Shown piece by piece: positions 1 through 10,333 of a stretch of 64,000 nt of DNA. The stretch comes from Lucinisca nassula (taxonomy: Eukaryota > Mollusca > Bivalvia > Lucinida > Lucinidae). Where the stretch lies: assembly GCA_963580285.1 (NCBI GenBank), contig CAUZLF010000709.1, positions 103,656 to 167,655 of the forward strand, read 5' to 3'. A program made the translations under genes and the position numbers. A model generated the notes under the pieces. It was not told the DNA's origin. It did no database searches and saw only the letters and a program-made list of their open reading frames with translations. Position 1 is the first letter of the stretch. Each line of letters opens with the position of its first letter.

Positions 1-268
1 TCAATGTCATCGGCCATTTTGTTCCCCGAGAAGAATTTTAAAAGTTTTGTATAGGCATGGTGACCATCTTGGTCATGTGATCCAGTCCTGAATAAGAGGC
101 TTTTGTTCCCCCTTCCCATAGAGGTTCAACATGTAATTTGGTTAATTGGCGAAGTAGTTTCAGAGCAGATGTTGTTTGAAAATGTTGACACAGACAAGGA
201 TGACAGACCACTACCTATACTATAAACTCCCCTGGAGCCTTCAGCTCTGGTGTGCTAAAAATCAACAG
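1..268 (+). mobile_element. HINE-1-type element, 3' part
   Basis: This is the 3' portion of a repeat whose sister copy lies at 47373-47775; both share the 'cccttcccatagaggttc' stretch and the phrase 'ctatactataa(g)ctccc'. It ends in GGTGTGCTAAAAA, a variant of the GGTGAGCTAAAAA end seen on other HINE-1 copies here. It holds no gene. Assignment to the Helentron-associated class is inferred from the complete copies elsewhere in the window. Confidence 0.6.
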
Positions 269-277
269 TTTCCTTTG

Positions 278-403
278 GCAACAGGGCTTGAGGTATCATT
301 TCAGCTCAATGTTGAGTAAAAGTTCCAAAAAATTGGAAACAACATCCCCAAAACAACCTATACAGTGTTGATGGTGATGTTAAACCTCAAATCAAACAAA
401 ATT
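278..403 (+). mobile_element. SINE-B, 5'-truncated
   Basis: Only the 3' half of SINE-B is present: the 'gggcttgag' region, 'attggaa.caacatc', then 'cagtgttgatggtgatgtt' and the AAATCAAACAAAA tail. It abuts the preceding element. Confidence 0.75.
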
Positions 404-667
404 GATAAAGACATATATGGTACGAGAAAATATTTTTTCTTGACCCATTTGTTCTTTCATTATTATTTCTCTCCATATGGGGCAATGTTAAATATTTTCC
501 CCAAAGGTTTCTCAGGTGCTATGTAAGGTAGAGGCCTCATACCTTGAATACTTTGTAATGATGAGAAATTATATCCCATTATTTTAACTATAAAACTACC
601 AGTATTCACTGAACATGTTTGTAATATCGAGATACACTATTCAGTATCTTTCAGTCTTCCTGTGCAT

Positions 668-745
668 TTTTAGCTCACCTGGGCCGAAGGCTCCAGGGGA
701 GCTTATAGTATGGCTGGTCATCCGCCATCCGCCGTCTGTCCGTCA
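668..745 (-). mobile_element. HINE-1-type element, 3' terminal fragment
   Basis: Read on the minus strand this ends in CTATAAGCTCCCCTGGAGCC followed by GGTGAGCTAAAAA, the same terminus as the element at 1-268 but in the opposite orientation. The 404-667 stretch before it is AT-rich and shows nothing recognisable. Confidence 0.6.
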
Positions 746-2400
746 GCAGCTGGTGACACGTCAAATGACATTCATACACCAGAACCTGTGATGTGGGAAG
801 TTAGTCCCTAGCTCTAACCAAAGAGGTAAATTTAGTTACACAATCATCACCACCTCCAGCTGTCTAAATAATCAAATCTGGTAGAGCATTCCAATCTCTA
901 ATGGTTCTGTGGAAGAACAACTCTTTATAAATGTCAGTTCTTGCAATATGGGTCTGAAATGCCAACGAATGGTGATTTCTACAGTGTCTAGCTGGGGGAA
1001 CAAGGTCATCTGTTGGAATGCTGGCAGCACCCTTTAGACCTTTGTATAAAAGGATTAGCCTACTGTCTTTTCTCCTTTTCTTGAGAGAATCCCATTTTAA
1101 TTTTCCAAGTATTCCAGCCATGCTCCCAGTTTCAAAGCAGTAATTGCCTGTTAAAAATCTAGCAGCTCTATTCTGAACTTTCCCAATTTCATCGTTAAAG
1201 ACCACTCGACTGGGGTCCCAGATACAACTACCATATTCTAAGATTGGGAGAACAAGACCTTTATATGCTGCCTCTTTTACATCCTGAGGGCAATGATGAA
1301 GATTTCGCCTCAGGAAACCAAGCGTTCTATTTCCCTTAGTACACATGTTGCTAATTAATAAGATGAGTATTCCATCTCAAGTTGTGTGAGATTGTCACTC
1401 CAAGGTATTTAATGGAGTCCACATTCTCAGGGACCGTTCCCTCTAAGGTGTAAGAAGCCTCAACTTTATTAGATCTCTTCCTAGTTATCTGCATAATATT
1501 GCATTTAAATGGCTGAAATCTCATGCCCCATTTTCACGCCCAACATCCTAATCTATCTATGTCAGCCTGAAGTTTCAATGAGACATCTGTATCTCTAATT
1601 TCCCGGTAACAAACACAGTCTTATTTCTGAGTCAATGTCAGTAGAAATATCATTGATGTACAGAGAGAACAATAGTGGACCAAGAACGGTCCCTTGCGGG
1701 ACTCCAGACAAAACTGGAGCCCACTCCGAAGATTCACCAATAACAACAATGCGCTGTTTTCTGTCGCAAAGAAAGGAATCTATCCATTTGAGGGTCTTTC
1801 CCCCAATTCCGTAACCAAACAACTTAGATTTAAGTAGTTCATGAGGAGGGGTGTCAAAAGCCTTCTCGAAGTCCAGAATAAATGTGTCCACCTGTCCCCC
1901 TTTGTCCAAGATTTTTGCCCAGTCATTAATTACTGTGCTCAGCTGAGTTCCTCAACTATGCCTTTTCCTAAATGCTTGTTGTCTGTCTGACAAAAGTTTA
2001 TGTTCGCCCAAGTGGGCCATGATGTTTGAGCAGACTACATGTTCGAGCAATTTACAAAGAACACAAGTCAGAGACACAGGGCAATAATTGTGGGCAAGAG
2101 CCATATCTCCTTTTTTTGAAGAGTGGACAGATGTTTGCTAAGAGCCATTCCTTGGGGATTTCACCCGTATCAACAGACTGTTGAAACAAGTGTGCAAAAA
2201 CTGGACCCAACTCATTTGGTAGTTCCTTCTGGACTCTAGGATGAAGCTCATCAGGTCCTAAGGCCTTACTGGGGTTTAAGGGAGAGCTTGATGCATTTTC
2301 ATTCCTCTAAGATAGGCTAATAAAATCTGACATTGATGAAGTTTTATTAGGCCCTGGACACAGGCTATTACTGATAACATCTGAAGCAGATTTAGGCTCA
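745..2400 (-). mobile_element. Non-LTR retrotransposon (LINE), 5'-truncated
   Basis: A LINE of the jockey/CR1-like group lies on the minus strand, recognised from its reverse-transcriptase fragments. The endonuclease domain is absent, so the copy is 5'-truncated. Its 3' end (minus strand, just below 780) contains GAATGTCATTTGACGTGTCACCAG. Closely similar tails recur at 59810-59850 and 63680-63715, so other copies or derivatives are present. Clade assignment is only to the jockey/CR1 level. Confidence 0.8.
864..2290 (-). pseudogene. LINE reverse transcriptase, inactivated
   Basis: Pieces in transcript order: a palm/fingers segment before 1910 ('SKALGPDELHPRVQKELP', with frame breaks); RT motif A (LDFEKAFD) and motif B ([14 protein letters not shown]) in the open stretch 1909-1595; then the region after the active site and the C-terminal 'TLGFLRRNL...LEYGSCIWDP' segment in 1346-864. 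At about 1617 the frame runs from 'SEIRL' straight into a sequence that reads CVCYREI only after a frameshift. The intervening FADD box with the catalytic aspartates is missing. A further frameshift lies near 1350 and stop codons lie between the open parts. The copy cannot encode an active polymerase. Confidence 0.88.
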
Positions 2401-2726
2401 TCAGCTGGTTCAAGATATTGATTTACCTAACTAATTGGGAATTTTACACACAATTTAATTTATATTACAACTTGCACTGTTGCATTGGAATGTAGTTAGC
2501 TATTATGTTTTATTTGGAATAACAGCAAATGACACATAAGAATTATACAACATTGAATAAGCTTGATTTCGATGTAATGGATGTTGTTTCAATGATGTGG
2601 CCCCACTGGGTTCATGCACCACTTCCAGTGCAAGCAAATAAGATGGGTCAAAGTTGGCAGACATTTGAATATGTTGAAACAGTGTTTTCAGCTATGATTC
2701 AAAGTTGATTCAACAATGTATGTAGA

Positions 2727-3345
2727 AGCTTCTGTGGAATAGTGTCGGCCTTGGTAGCTCAGTCGGATGCACGTCTGACTAGTGATAAGGAGGACGCAGG
2801 TTCGATACCTGCCGGGGTTGGCAACATTCTTTCGTGGAGATTGATCATGAAATCTTTTCTACGGTCATTCACCCCCTTCCGCTGATTCAAGAATGGCAGT
2901 TGTAAATTTCTGGCCAAAGAATGTGCACTGTACTGGTTAACCGCTTACGAATAAGCCTGTCCAGGAAATGTGTGGTTAGGTAGACTGACCGGCGCAAAAA
3001 TGACCTAAAATAGTGTTGACTGGGCCGTTAAACTCTAATACAAACAAAACAAAATCTGTGGAATAGTGGCTATGCTACTCGCATAATAAGCCAAGGATCA
3101 CAGGATCAATCCCGGGCTTCTAAAGACTTTCCATCAGGAAAACACGCCTCTATAATTTGACCCCCTTGAACCCCACTTTTATGTTGTAAAATGGGGTTTA
3201 CAGGGGTAAAACTTATTTTTCACATTTCTGCTCTAAAATATAGATTGTGAGTCGGTCTAGACTTTGAGTAGAAATAAGAAAAACATCACAATTTACCATC
3301 CATATGAACTTAGCTGTTGGTGGGACGTAAAACTAAAACACACAC
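2727..3345 (+). mobile_element. SINE-C copy, interrupted
   Basis: The tRNA-like SINE-C head (gcttctgtggaatagtgg ... ggatcacaggatcaatccc) is split by a SINE-A insertion at 2745-3054. Its 3' part (CTTAGCTGTTGGTGGGACGT, then an ACACAC tail) lies at 3298-3345 after a further 150 bp of unassigned sequence. Intact relatives are at 41736-41905 and 47890-48058. Confidence 0.65.
2745..3054 (+). mobile_element. SINE-A, full length with 14-bp target-site duplication
   Basis: This begins with a tRNA-like head (A-box-like TAGCTCAGTCGG; B box GGTTCGATACC) and ends AATACAAACAAAACAAAA. The 14-bp direct repeat TCTGTGGAATAGTG flanks it at 2731-2744 and 3055-3068, as expected for LINE-mediated insertion. The target was the head of a SINE-C copy. 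It is a retrotransposed SINE and not a functional tRNA gene. Confidence 0.9.
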
Positions 3346-3477
3346 ACATTAATTCAATGTGTGTCTGCTTGAAGAATGATATAATATTTTGTTCTCCATT
3401 CAATGACATTATGTTCATGCAGCTATTTGTGTGCATATACTTGCAGTAACAACTTACACATACGACTGAATTATAAT

Positions 3478-3752
3478 TGGGCCCTGCCCATAGGGGCTTA
3501 GAGAAAAAGATACGGCTTGCAGAGCTGAAACTGGCCACACATGAGTACTAATAAACCACTTAGAAAGACTAAGCTGTCCAGGCAAAATGGTATGAGTCTA
3601 ATCGTCCATGCACTTTCATTGGGCGACAGGACTTGAGGTGTCATTTCATTTTGATATTGGGTAAAAGTACCACTAAATTGGAAGTAACATCTCCAAAATG
3701 ACCAAAATAGTGTTGAAGGGGCTGTTAAACATCAATTCAAATGAGCAAACAA
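3478..3752 (+). mobile_element. SINE-B, diverged copy
   Basis: Starts with the 'gggccctgcccataggggctt' inverted start of the family and carries the 'gagctgaaac', 'gtactaataaaccactta' and 'gggcgacaggacttgag' blocks in order, ending 'tgttgaaggggctgttaaac'. It is more diverged than the copies in the 14-31 kb array. Confidence 0.8.
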
Positions 3753-3805
3753 CAGAATTATTATGTCTGCTACTGGAATCAGTTTTGAGCAGATGTTTTA
3801 TTTGT

Positions 3806-4094
3806 TTGGTTTGAGGTTTAACGTTCCGGTCAACACTGTATAGGTAGAGACGTAGAGACGTTGCTTCCAATTATGTGGGACTTTTACCCAACACCGAAAT
3901 GAAATGACATCTCAAGCTATGTCGCCCAATGAAACCAATAGGGTTTATATGCATGGATGGTCCACCTTGCACCACTTTTCCTGGGCAGGCTTAGAACCTA
4001 TAACGGTTTACCAGTACTCATGTGTGGCCAGTTTCAGCTCTGCGTGGAAGTATCATGCAGCCCAGTCTATTTCTTCAAGCCCCACTATTTTTAT
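3806..4094 (-). mobile_element. SINE-B
   Basis: Inverted SINE-B: the 'tttgaggtttaacgttccgg' tail complement is at the left and 'tttcttcaagcccc' at the right. Together with 3478-3752 it forms a pair of oppositely oriented SINE-Bs about 50 bp apart. Confidence 0.85.
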
Positions 4095-4790
4095 CTGAAA
4101 TCCTGCATTGTTTACACATCATGTCAACAAGTCAGTACAGTGAAGACCCACCCCCCACCAACCCCTAACCCCATTCTATATAGCGAAAACTGTGTTTACA
4201 AGGATATACATTATTTCTCTTATTTCTGCTCAAAGTCATAGGCTGTGGGTACTCGTTAGAACTGACTCAATGAGGTGGTTTTAACGAGCACCCACAACAT
4301 ATGTTTTCATTATATTAAAATAAGAAAAATATCATTCATATGTTTTCATCAGAAAAATGGTCATTTTGGAGATGTGAAAAATGCACTATGTGGCACAGGT
4401 GTGTTATCATAATGAGCAGTTCAATGTGCAATGAAAATTAATCTAACAAACTTTCAATCTGAATTATTAAACCCTCTATGGCATATGATAGTGTAACACA
4501 CAATGGATTTCTTGCAATAATACATTTTGGCTATTGATATATCTGTAGAAGTCTCTGGGATTTGCCTTTACATCACCTACCAAGTTATTCAACTACAAAT
4601 CATGCTGATTTTTTATCAGTCTTGATTTCATGTCCTCCGAACAACTTCTGTTCTCATTTTTCCTTGTAATTGCCAAGTACTGGGAAATTCTACTACTGCT
4701 CTCCTTATTTGTAATCCTGCACTCCTGATTTCCATCATCTGGATGCATTCTATAAGTTGTTTTCCTATCTATCTATCTTCATATACTTAG
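4095..4790. other. Downstream flank, no feature seen
   Basis: AT-rich sequence beyond the chromodomain exon of the minus-strand gene. It may include 3' untranslated region. I could not assign a polyadenylation signal with confidence. Confidence 0.4.
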
Positions 4791-4793
4791 TCG

Positions 4794-4825
4794 GTCAAGT
4801 GGAAAGGTTATGACGAAGGAGAAAA
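4794..4825 (+). repeat. Inverted partial copy of the chromodomain exon
   Basis: These 32 bases match the coding strand of the chromodomain exon (5208-5239, minus strand) at all but one position, but lie in the opposite orientation about 380 bp downstream of it. The copy encodes the VKWxGYDEGE part of the domain on the plus strand and soon meets a TAA. A transcript running past the stop codon would contain both arms. Confidence 0.85.
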
Positions 4826-4899
4826 GAGTGAACCCAAGAATTAAGACCACGGGAAACAGGGAGACCTTCATTTTAATATACCGATTTGCGATTTCTAAT

Positions 4900-5131
4900 G
4901 ATTTATGATGGGTGTCAAGCAACAATCCTGATTCCGAGTGTCACAGCCAGCACACTGGTTCCTTGTGACAAGAGCTTCCCACTCATGCAAATTTGTTTTA
5001 CTTGTGACTTTGACCTTGACCTGTGACCAGCTTTAACGATAAAATTGACCTTGTCCTGGGTACTAGTTTCCATAAGCTATGAAACATCTTGACTAAGGTG
5101 AGCAATCCAGGGCCATCATGGCACTCTTGTT
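4900..5131 (-). mobile_element. HINE-1 5' part starting directly after the stop codon
   Basis: On the minus strand the base after the TGA stop begins the AACAAGAGTGCCATGATGG start shared by HINE-1 elements, followed by CCCTGGATTGCTCACC and a core with GGTCACAGGTCAAGGTCA. The 3' hairpin end is not found, and the left boundary is uncertain. The element probably forms the start of the 3' UTR of the chromodomain gene. Confidence 0.7.
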
Positions 5132-5301
5132 TCATACTGACTGCAATGAAGAATTAATCCAGTCAGCGATCATATTTTTCGGAACATTGCTTTCTGGCTC
5201 CCATGTATTTTCTCCTTCGTCATAACCTTCCCACTTGACATGGTAATATTTCTGTCCGTTCCTGATGTCCATTCCACAGATGTGTTGCACTTCATAAAAG
5301 C
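5132..5301 (-). CDS. Chromodomain, terminal coding exon
   Basis: Last coding exon of the minus-strand gene. The acceptor is TTCTTCAG at 5302-5309, entry is phase 1 (two bases complete a Gly codon), then 55 codons and TGA at 5132-5134. The peptide is a near-complete chromodomain: FYEVQHI (residues 1-7), KYYHVKWEGY (17-26), NTWEPESNVP (31-40) and a C-terminal helix KNMIADWINSS. The three aromatic-cage positions of HP1/Polycomb-type domains are present (Y2, W23, Y26), so methyl-lysine binding is plausible, most likely on a histone tail. That role follows from family knowledge and was not shown here. A retroelement integrase chromodomain is unlikely, because the exon joins in phase to eight other exon positions. 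Confidence 0.88.
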
Positions 5302-5411
5302 CTGAAGAATATGCAAATAAATACTAAGTTGTAAGCAATGTCAATATTACAGGAATATTACTGAGGTATCAAAGGACATAAGTGTGCCAGTGAACAATAC
5401 TCATAATATCA

Positions 5412-5580
5412 GTGCAAGAATCTGATATGGGGTTCTGGTGTAGATGGGCGTTTCCAACCAGAGGGATGACCATGCTGAGCGGAACCGAGGCTATGCCGAG
5501 GTTCCGCTCAGCACGGTCATCCCGAGGGTTGGAAACGCGCATCTACACCAGAACCCCATATTGGATTCTTTTTCTTGCAC
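5412..5580. repeat. Large foldback palindrome
   Basis: Two arms of about 70 bp are inverted with few mismatches (left GTGCAAGAATCTGATATGGG, right ending GGATTCTTTTTCTTGCAC) around a short centre near 5490. It lies in the intron before the chromodomain exon. It is probably a foldback-type non-autonomous DNA element; no transposase is present. Confidence 0.85.
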
Positions 5581-5705
5581 AACACCTTCCAAACATTTTC
5601 TTTTTTGTAGCAAATAGCAGAACTACAGACAGTATATCTTTTCTTCTTTTTAAGATTTCATACAATAGTCCTGTATTCTGTGTCCTTTAACAATAACTGA
5701 TAATT

Positions 5706-6806
5706 ATCATTATACCCGCTTTTTCGAAGAAAAATCGGGTATATTGTTTTCGTACCACAGTTCACTCCGGCGTCAGTCCGTCTGTCCGTCCGTCACGTTT
5801 CTTGTGATTGGATCTCCTCTGCAACCACTGAAGTTACACTTTTGAAACTTTGCATGTGGATAGTACATGGAATGTAGATGGCAGTGGGCAACTTTTTTGT
5901 GACCTTGACCTCAATATGACCCCAAGGTCAAAGGTCAAAAATTATGATTTGCCATATCTCCTAAACTATTGGAGTTACACTTCTGAAACTTTGCTTATTG
6001 GATGGTCCTTGGAATATAGAATATGTCGGGTTACTTTTGGTGTGACCTTGACCCCAAGGTCAAAGGTCAAAAAGTATGATTTTGCCATAACTTCTAAACT
6101 ATTAGAGTTACACTTCTGAAACTTTGGTTATTGGATGGCCCTTGGAATATAGAATACATTTGGATACTTTTGGTGTGACCTTGACCTCAACATGACCCCA
6201 AGGTCAAAGGTCGAAAATTATGATTTGCCATATCTCCTAAACTATTAGAGTTACACTTCTGAAACTTTGCTTATTGGACGGCCCTTGGAATATAGAATAC
6301 ATTTGGATACTTTTGGTGTGACCTTGACCTCAACATGACCCCAAGGTCAAAGGTCGAAAATTATGATTTGCCATATCTCCTAAACTATTAGAGTTACACT
6401 TCTGAAACTTTGCTTATTGGACGGCCCTTGGAATATAGAATATGTTGGGCTACTTTTGGTGTGACCTCGACCTCAAGGTCAAAGGTCAAAAAGTATGACT
6501 TGCCATATCTTCTAAACTATTGGAGTTACACTTCTGAAACTTGGTTATTGGATGGCTGTTGGAATATAGAATAAATTGGGATACTTTTGGTGGACCTAAA
6601 CATAACCCCAAGGTCAAAGGTCAAAAAGTATGACTTTGCCATATCTTCTAAACTATAAGAGTTACACTTCTGAAACTTTGCTTATCAGTTAGAATGTTGT
6701 TTGCAACTTTTTTTTAACTTACATGCTAATACATAGTCATTAGTGTTATTAGTAGAAAAAGCGGGTATTTGCGATGGTATACCATCGACTGCAGATCTAG
6801 TTTTTA
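5706..6806 (-). mobile_element. HINE-2 element with DR1-bearing tandem core
   Basis: Read on the minus strand this begins CTAGATCTGCAGTCGATGG, with an internal palindrome (GATGGTATACCATC), and ends in a hairpin of ACCCG(A/C)...GCGGGTATAAT. The core is about six units of 132-144 bp ('cttctgaaactttgcttatt ... ccttggaatatagaata'). Each unit has CCAAGGTCAAAGGTCA or a one-base variant. The ends match the architecture at 61299-61976 and 58180-58444. Confidence 0.7.
5925..6623 (+). promoter_or_regulatory. Array of DR1 nuclear-receptor-like sites
   Basis: AGGTCAAAGGTCA, a perfect direct repeat of AGGTCA with one-base spacing, occurs at 5925-5937, 6057-6069, 6476-6488 and 6611-6623. Two further units (6201 and 6344) differ only in the last base. 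DR1 is the class bound by RXR homodimers, HNF4 and COUP-TF. Occupancy is unproven. Confidence 0.5.
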
Positions 6807-7146
6807 TTGATTTTTTTATTTCGTTTTTTTTTTTTTATTTTGCCGGTTAGTTTTGATAGCTCGCACATGTATATTGTTTACAAAATACAAGTAGTGCGGA
6901 AGTAGTTCCGACAGTTGAATAGAATTTTAGTTGCCTGGGTCGGAACACCAGGGTCAGAACATAAATTTCTATCCCAGGGTAAAATCTAGGATTTCCTTGT
7001 CTGGTGTGCAAGAAACTTTCTTATCACATTCTTATCTGTTAATTAGAGGAGAATGTCATGTCATAGCTATCATTTTACCACACATGTAAAGAAATGGTTA
7101 CTGAAAGGTTATGTCATGACAGTGTGCATGACAACACATACAGGAT

Positions 7147-7296
7147 ATTTGATTTTTTCAGTGTAAGATCGAATTTTATTTCATCGAATGAACACAAAAA
7201 CCAGTATTTTCACAAGTGGCGTAGCCACGAGTGAAAATACCAGTTTTGGTGTTCATGAGTGAAATAAAATTTGATCTTACACTGAAAAAATCAAAT
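7147..7296. repeat. 150-bp foldback palindrome
   Basis: The arms TTTTTTCAGTGTAAGATC and GATCTTACACTGAAAAAA continue through GAACACxAAAACCAGT on both sides to the centre near 7220. A degenerate relative lies at 39121-39275 and a shorter one with the same 'TCTTACAC' edge at 48488-48574. Confidence 0.85.
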
Positions 7297-7543
7297 TTTC
7301 TGTTTCTTACATGCTTCAAAACAGCAATATTTAGCTTCCCTAATCGCATCACTCACACTCAGAGAAAACTAACTTTGTGCCTGTCGTTTCGCGTCAAGTT
7401 AGTGGTGTCCAACGTATTTACTGGGAATAATATTGAGTGTAAACTAAAAGTTTGCTCCTGAGAAATAGGCTGGGATGGCATTTTTATGAATGGTTACTGA
7501 AATGATTGAGATATTAGTTTTCCAAAGAAGGTGCAGGCAGATC

Positions 7544-7588
7544 TGACGTCAGCCTCAAAAATGACGTCATTAACTTCCTCATGACGTG
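7544..7588. promoter_or_regulatory. Cluster of CRE-like sites
   Basis: TGACGTCA occurs perfectly at 7544-7551 and 7562-7569, followed by TGACGTG at 7582-7588. The full palindrome is the CREB/ATF consensus. It lies in an intron with no promoter evidence, so function is speculative. Confidence 0.3.
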
Positions 7589-8607
7589 TGAACGGGCTTA
7601 GTGTCAATTCTAATTCAGTTCATTAATTTTCAGTCATCTGACGATGGAAAAAAAACTCACCACAAAATTAGAATTTGAGAAAAATGTAGTCCCAAACAGT
7701 GAAAAATAAAATTGATATCAGTTACTATTTGAGACAGTGACAATATCTTTTTTTATTTCACTGAGAAATCTCTATATTTCATTGAAAAGCATGTAAGAAT
7801 ATGTTTTCTGTTCAACTTCCTCTGACAGCTATAAAATAGAAGTGAAGGCAATGATCAGGAATCAGTGATAAAGTAATGTTATCAAAGCCATCATCAACAG
7901 TACGATATAAATGCTGCCACGTGATATGACAACAATACGTTTTAGAAACTCTTTGCACTGAACAAAAAAGTAAGCAAATCAAGAAAGCAAATATCAGGGA
8001 ATATATGAACATTTATTCAGGTGTTTTCCCACATATTTAAAGATAACCACATGATGTTTGTTTTGATCTACTTTTGACTTTATTTCCCATGATGTCATAT
8101 GACATTAGTTAAAACAACAGCTGTTGCTGTACATGTCATTTGAGAAGAATCATTTGTACATGGAGTAGCAAAAATACAACATTCTTCAATATCTCCATTA
8201 ACCTGTTACATCTAGTGCTAAATATTTGTTCCATTGAAACTGTCAATATATATTTTTTTGTTTATAAAAAGTCGTTATACAGGTTATCTGTATTTAAACT
8301 ACATGCGTTCAGTGTCTTTTACAATCACCATTTTATACAAAGATACAACACGGAAATGTTCTTACTGACAGACAAACGTAGCATGCTTTACTATACATAT
8401 GATATACTTGGGTAATCATGAACTTCAACAATTTTCACGAAAGAAAATTTCAAGAAATACTCTATGAAACATTTATACCTATTTAAAGAATTCCTAAAAC
8501 TTTAATTGATTAACACATAGTTTGATATTAAAGAGCAGTGGTTAAAGTCAAAATGCTGCACTGTAACAACATTTACTGAACCAAATAAATAAAACAAATA
8601 AAATTAC

Positions 8608-8652
8608 CTGGTAGATTTGCATGCCTCTTTTTTGTCTTCTTCTTTCCCACAT
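8608..8652 (-). CDS. Basic linker exon (45 nt, phase 1-1)
   Basis: Bounded by acceptor ATTATTCCAG and donor CAG|GTAATT. Entered in phase 1 it reads DVGKKKTKKRHANLP and leaves in phase 1, and the next exon supplies GC to complete Gly before the chromodomain. The KKKTKKR cluster is a possible monopartite nuclear localisation signal. Being symmetric, it could be skipped without frame loss. Confidence 0.7.
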
Positions 8653-8859
8653 CTGGAATAATATGTAATAAAAGCAAAAGGCTTTGAATTTTATGACATA
8701 AATATGGCCCTATACAACTGTTTGTTTTTCCTATATTATTGCATCTGATTTATTGCTTTGGGTTTAATGACACATCAACCCTTGTGGGTCATTATGCGTC
8801 AGAGATAGGCAGATAGTGGACGAGACAAGGGAGGTAGAGGAAAATGAATGGAAACATAG

Positions 8860-10333
8860 AACAAGAGGGCCCAATGGCCCTATACCGCTCACCTGTGTAC
8901 CAGAAAATCATCAGTGTAAGAGACCCTTTTCTTCCTAAATATTTTATTGGAATTAAGGGGCCACAGGATTTGGCCAATTTGGAGCCCAGGGGCAAGATTG
9001 GCAGGACTCATGTAGGCGACCACTCAACATTGCTCCATGCTAAATAACTAAGCTCTGGGCCTTATGGTTTCAGAGAAGAAGATTTTTGAAAATGTTTTTT
9101 TCCTTTATAAGTTTTTTTCCATTTTCCATTTTAAGTCTATGATAGCTAATGGGCCCATGGGCGTGGCCAAGTTTAGCCCAAGGGGTATGGTTGGCAGGAT
9201 TTATTAAGATGACCATTTCGTGTTGATAATACTAAATATCTAAGCTCTGGGACATGGTTTCAGAGAAGGTTTTTTTCCCATTATAAGTCTATGGAAGATA
9301 ATGGGCCCATGGGCGTGGCCAATTGGGCCCCCAGGCGCATGGTTGGCAGGGTTTATGTAGGTGACCAATTGATGTTGCTACATGCTTTATATTTAGGCTC
9401 TGGGCCCTGTGGTTTCAGCGAAGATTTTTGAGGTTTTTCCAATAATAACTATGGGAGCTAAACAGCCCTGGGGTATGGCCAATTTGGATCACAGGGGCAT
9501 ATTTGTCAGGATTTATGTAGGTGGCCACATGACGTGTCTACATACTAAATATCTAAGCTCTGGGCCTTATGGTTTCAGAGAAGAAGATTTTTGATTTTTT
9601 TTACCATTATAAGTCAATGTGAGCTGATGAGCTCGGGCATGGTCAATGTTGACCCCTGGGGCAGGGTTAGCATGATTTATGTAGGTGACTGTTTTATGTT
9701 ACTAGATACAAAATATCTAAGCTCTGTGCTTCACATATCAGAGAAGATTTTTGAAGCTTTTTTCCATTATGAGTCTATGGGAGCTAAGGAGCCCTGGGAC
9801 ATGGCCAATTTGGACCCCAGGGGCATGACTGGCAGGTTTTATGTAGGTGACCACTTGCCGTTGCTACATACTAAATATCTAAGCTCTGGGCCCTGTGGTT
9901 TCAGAGAAGAAGATATTTGAAGCTTTTTTTTTTTTCATTATGTCTATGGAAGCTAAGGGGCCCTGTGGTGTGGCAAATTTGGACCCCAGGGACATGATTG
10001 ACAGGATTTATGTAGGTGACCACTTGACATTGTTACAAGCTAAATATATATGCTCTGGGCCCTGTGGTTTCAGAGAAGAAGAGTTTTAAAATTTTTCCCA
10101 TTGTAAGACTATGGGAATAATATATTGCCATGGCAACCAGAATTCCAATCTGATCAGCCCAAAAACCTTAGGCAGCCTTTTCCCCTACCTGATGATGCTT
10201 CTCGTGAATTTGATCAAGATTGCCCATGGGGTATAAGAGATATACTTATTTGAAATTGTTTACGGACACACGCATGATGGACAAAAAGTGATCACAAAAG
10301 CTCACCTTGTCACTTCGTGTCAGATGAGCTAAA
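8860..10333 (+). mobile_element. HINE-1 element, complete, ~165-bp tandem core
   Basis: Starts AACAAGAGGGCCCAATGGCC...CGCTCACCTG and ends with a hairpin (AGCTCACCTTGTCAC-TTC-GTGTCAGATGAGCT) followed by AAAAA. The core is seven units of mostly 155-170 bp built on 'aagctctgggccctgtggtt' and 'atgtaggtgaccac'. The short open frames in the units are by-products of the tandem structure. No Rep/helicase or other gene is present. Confidence 0.75.

Noticed and set aside
5132..5301. The chromodomain as part of a Ty3/Gypsy chromovirus integrase
   Set aside because: No integrase, RNase H or LTR is nearby, and the domain sits in an exon with a good acceptor that joins in phase to the upstream exons.
9409..10089. 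Plus-strand peptides with a repeated motif suggesting a repeat protein
   Set aside because: Same explanation: by-products of the ~165-bp tandem core of the HINE-1 at 8860-10333.
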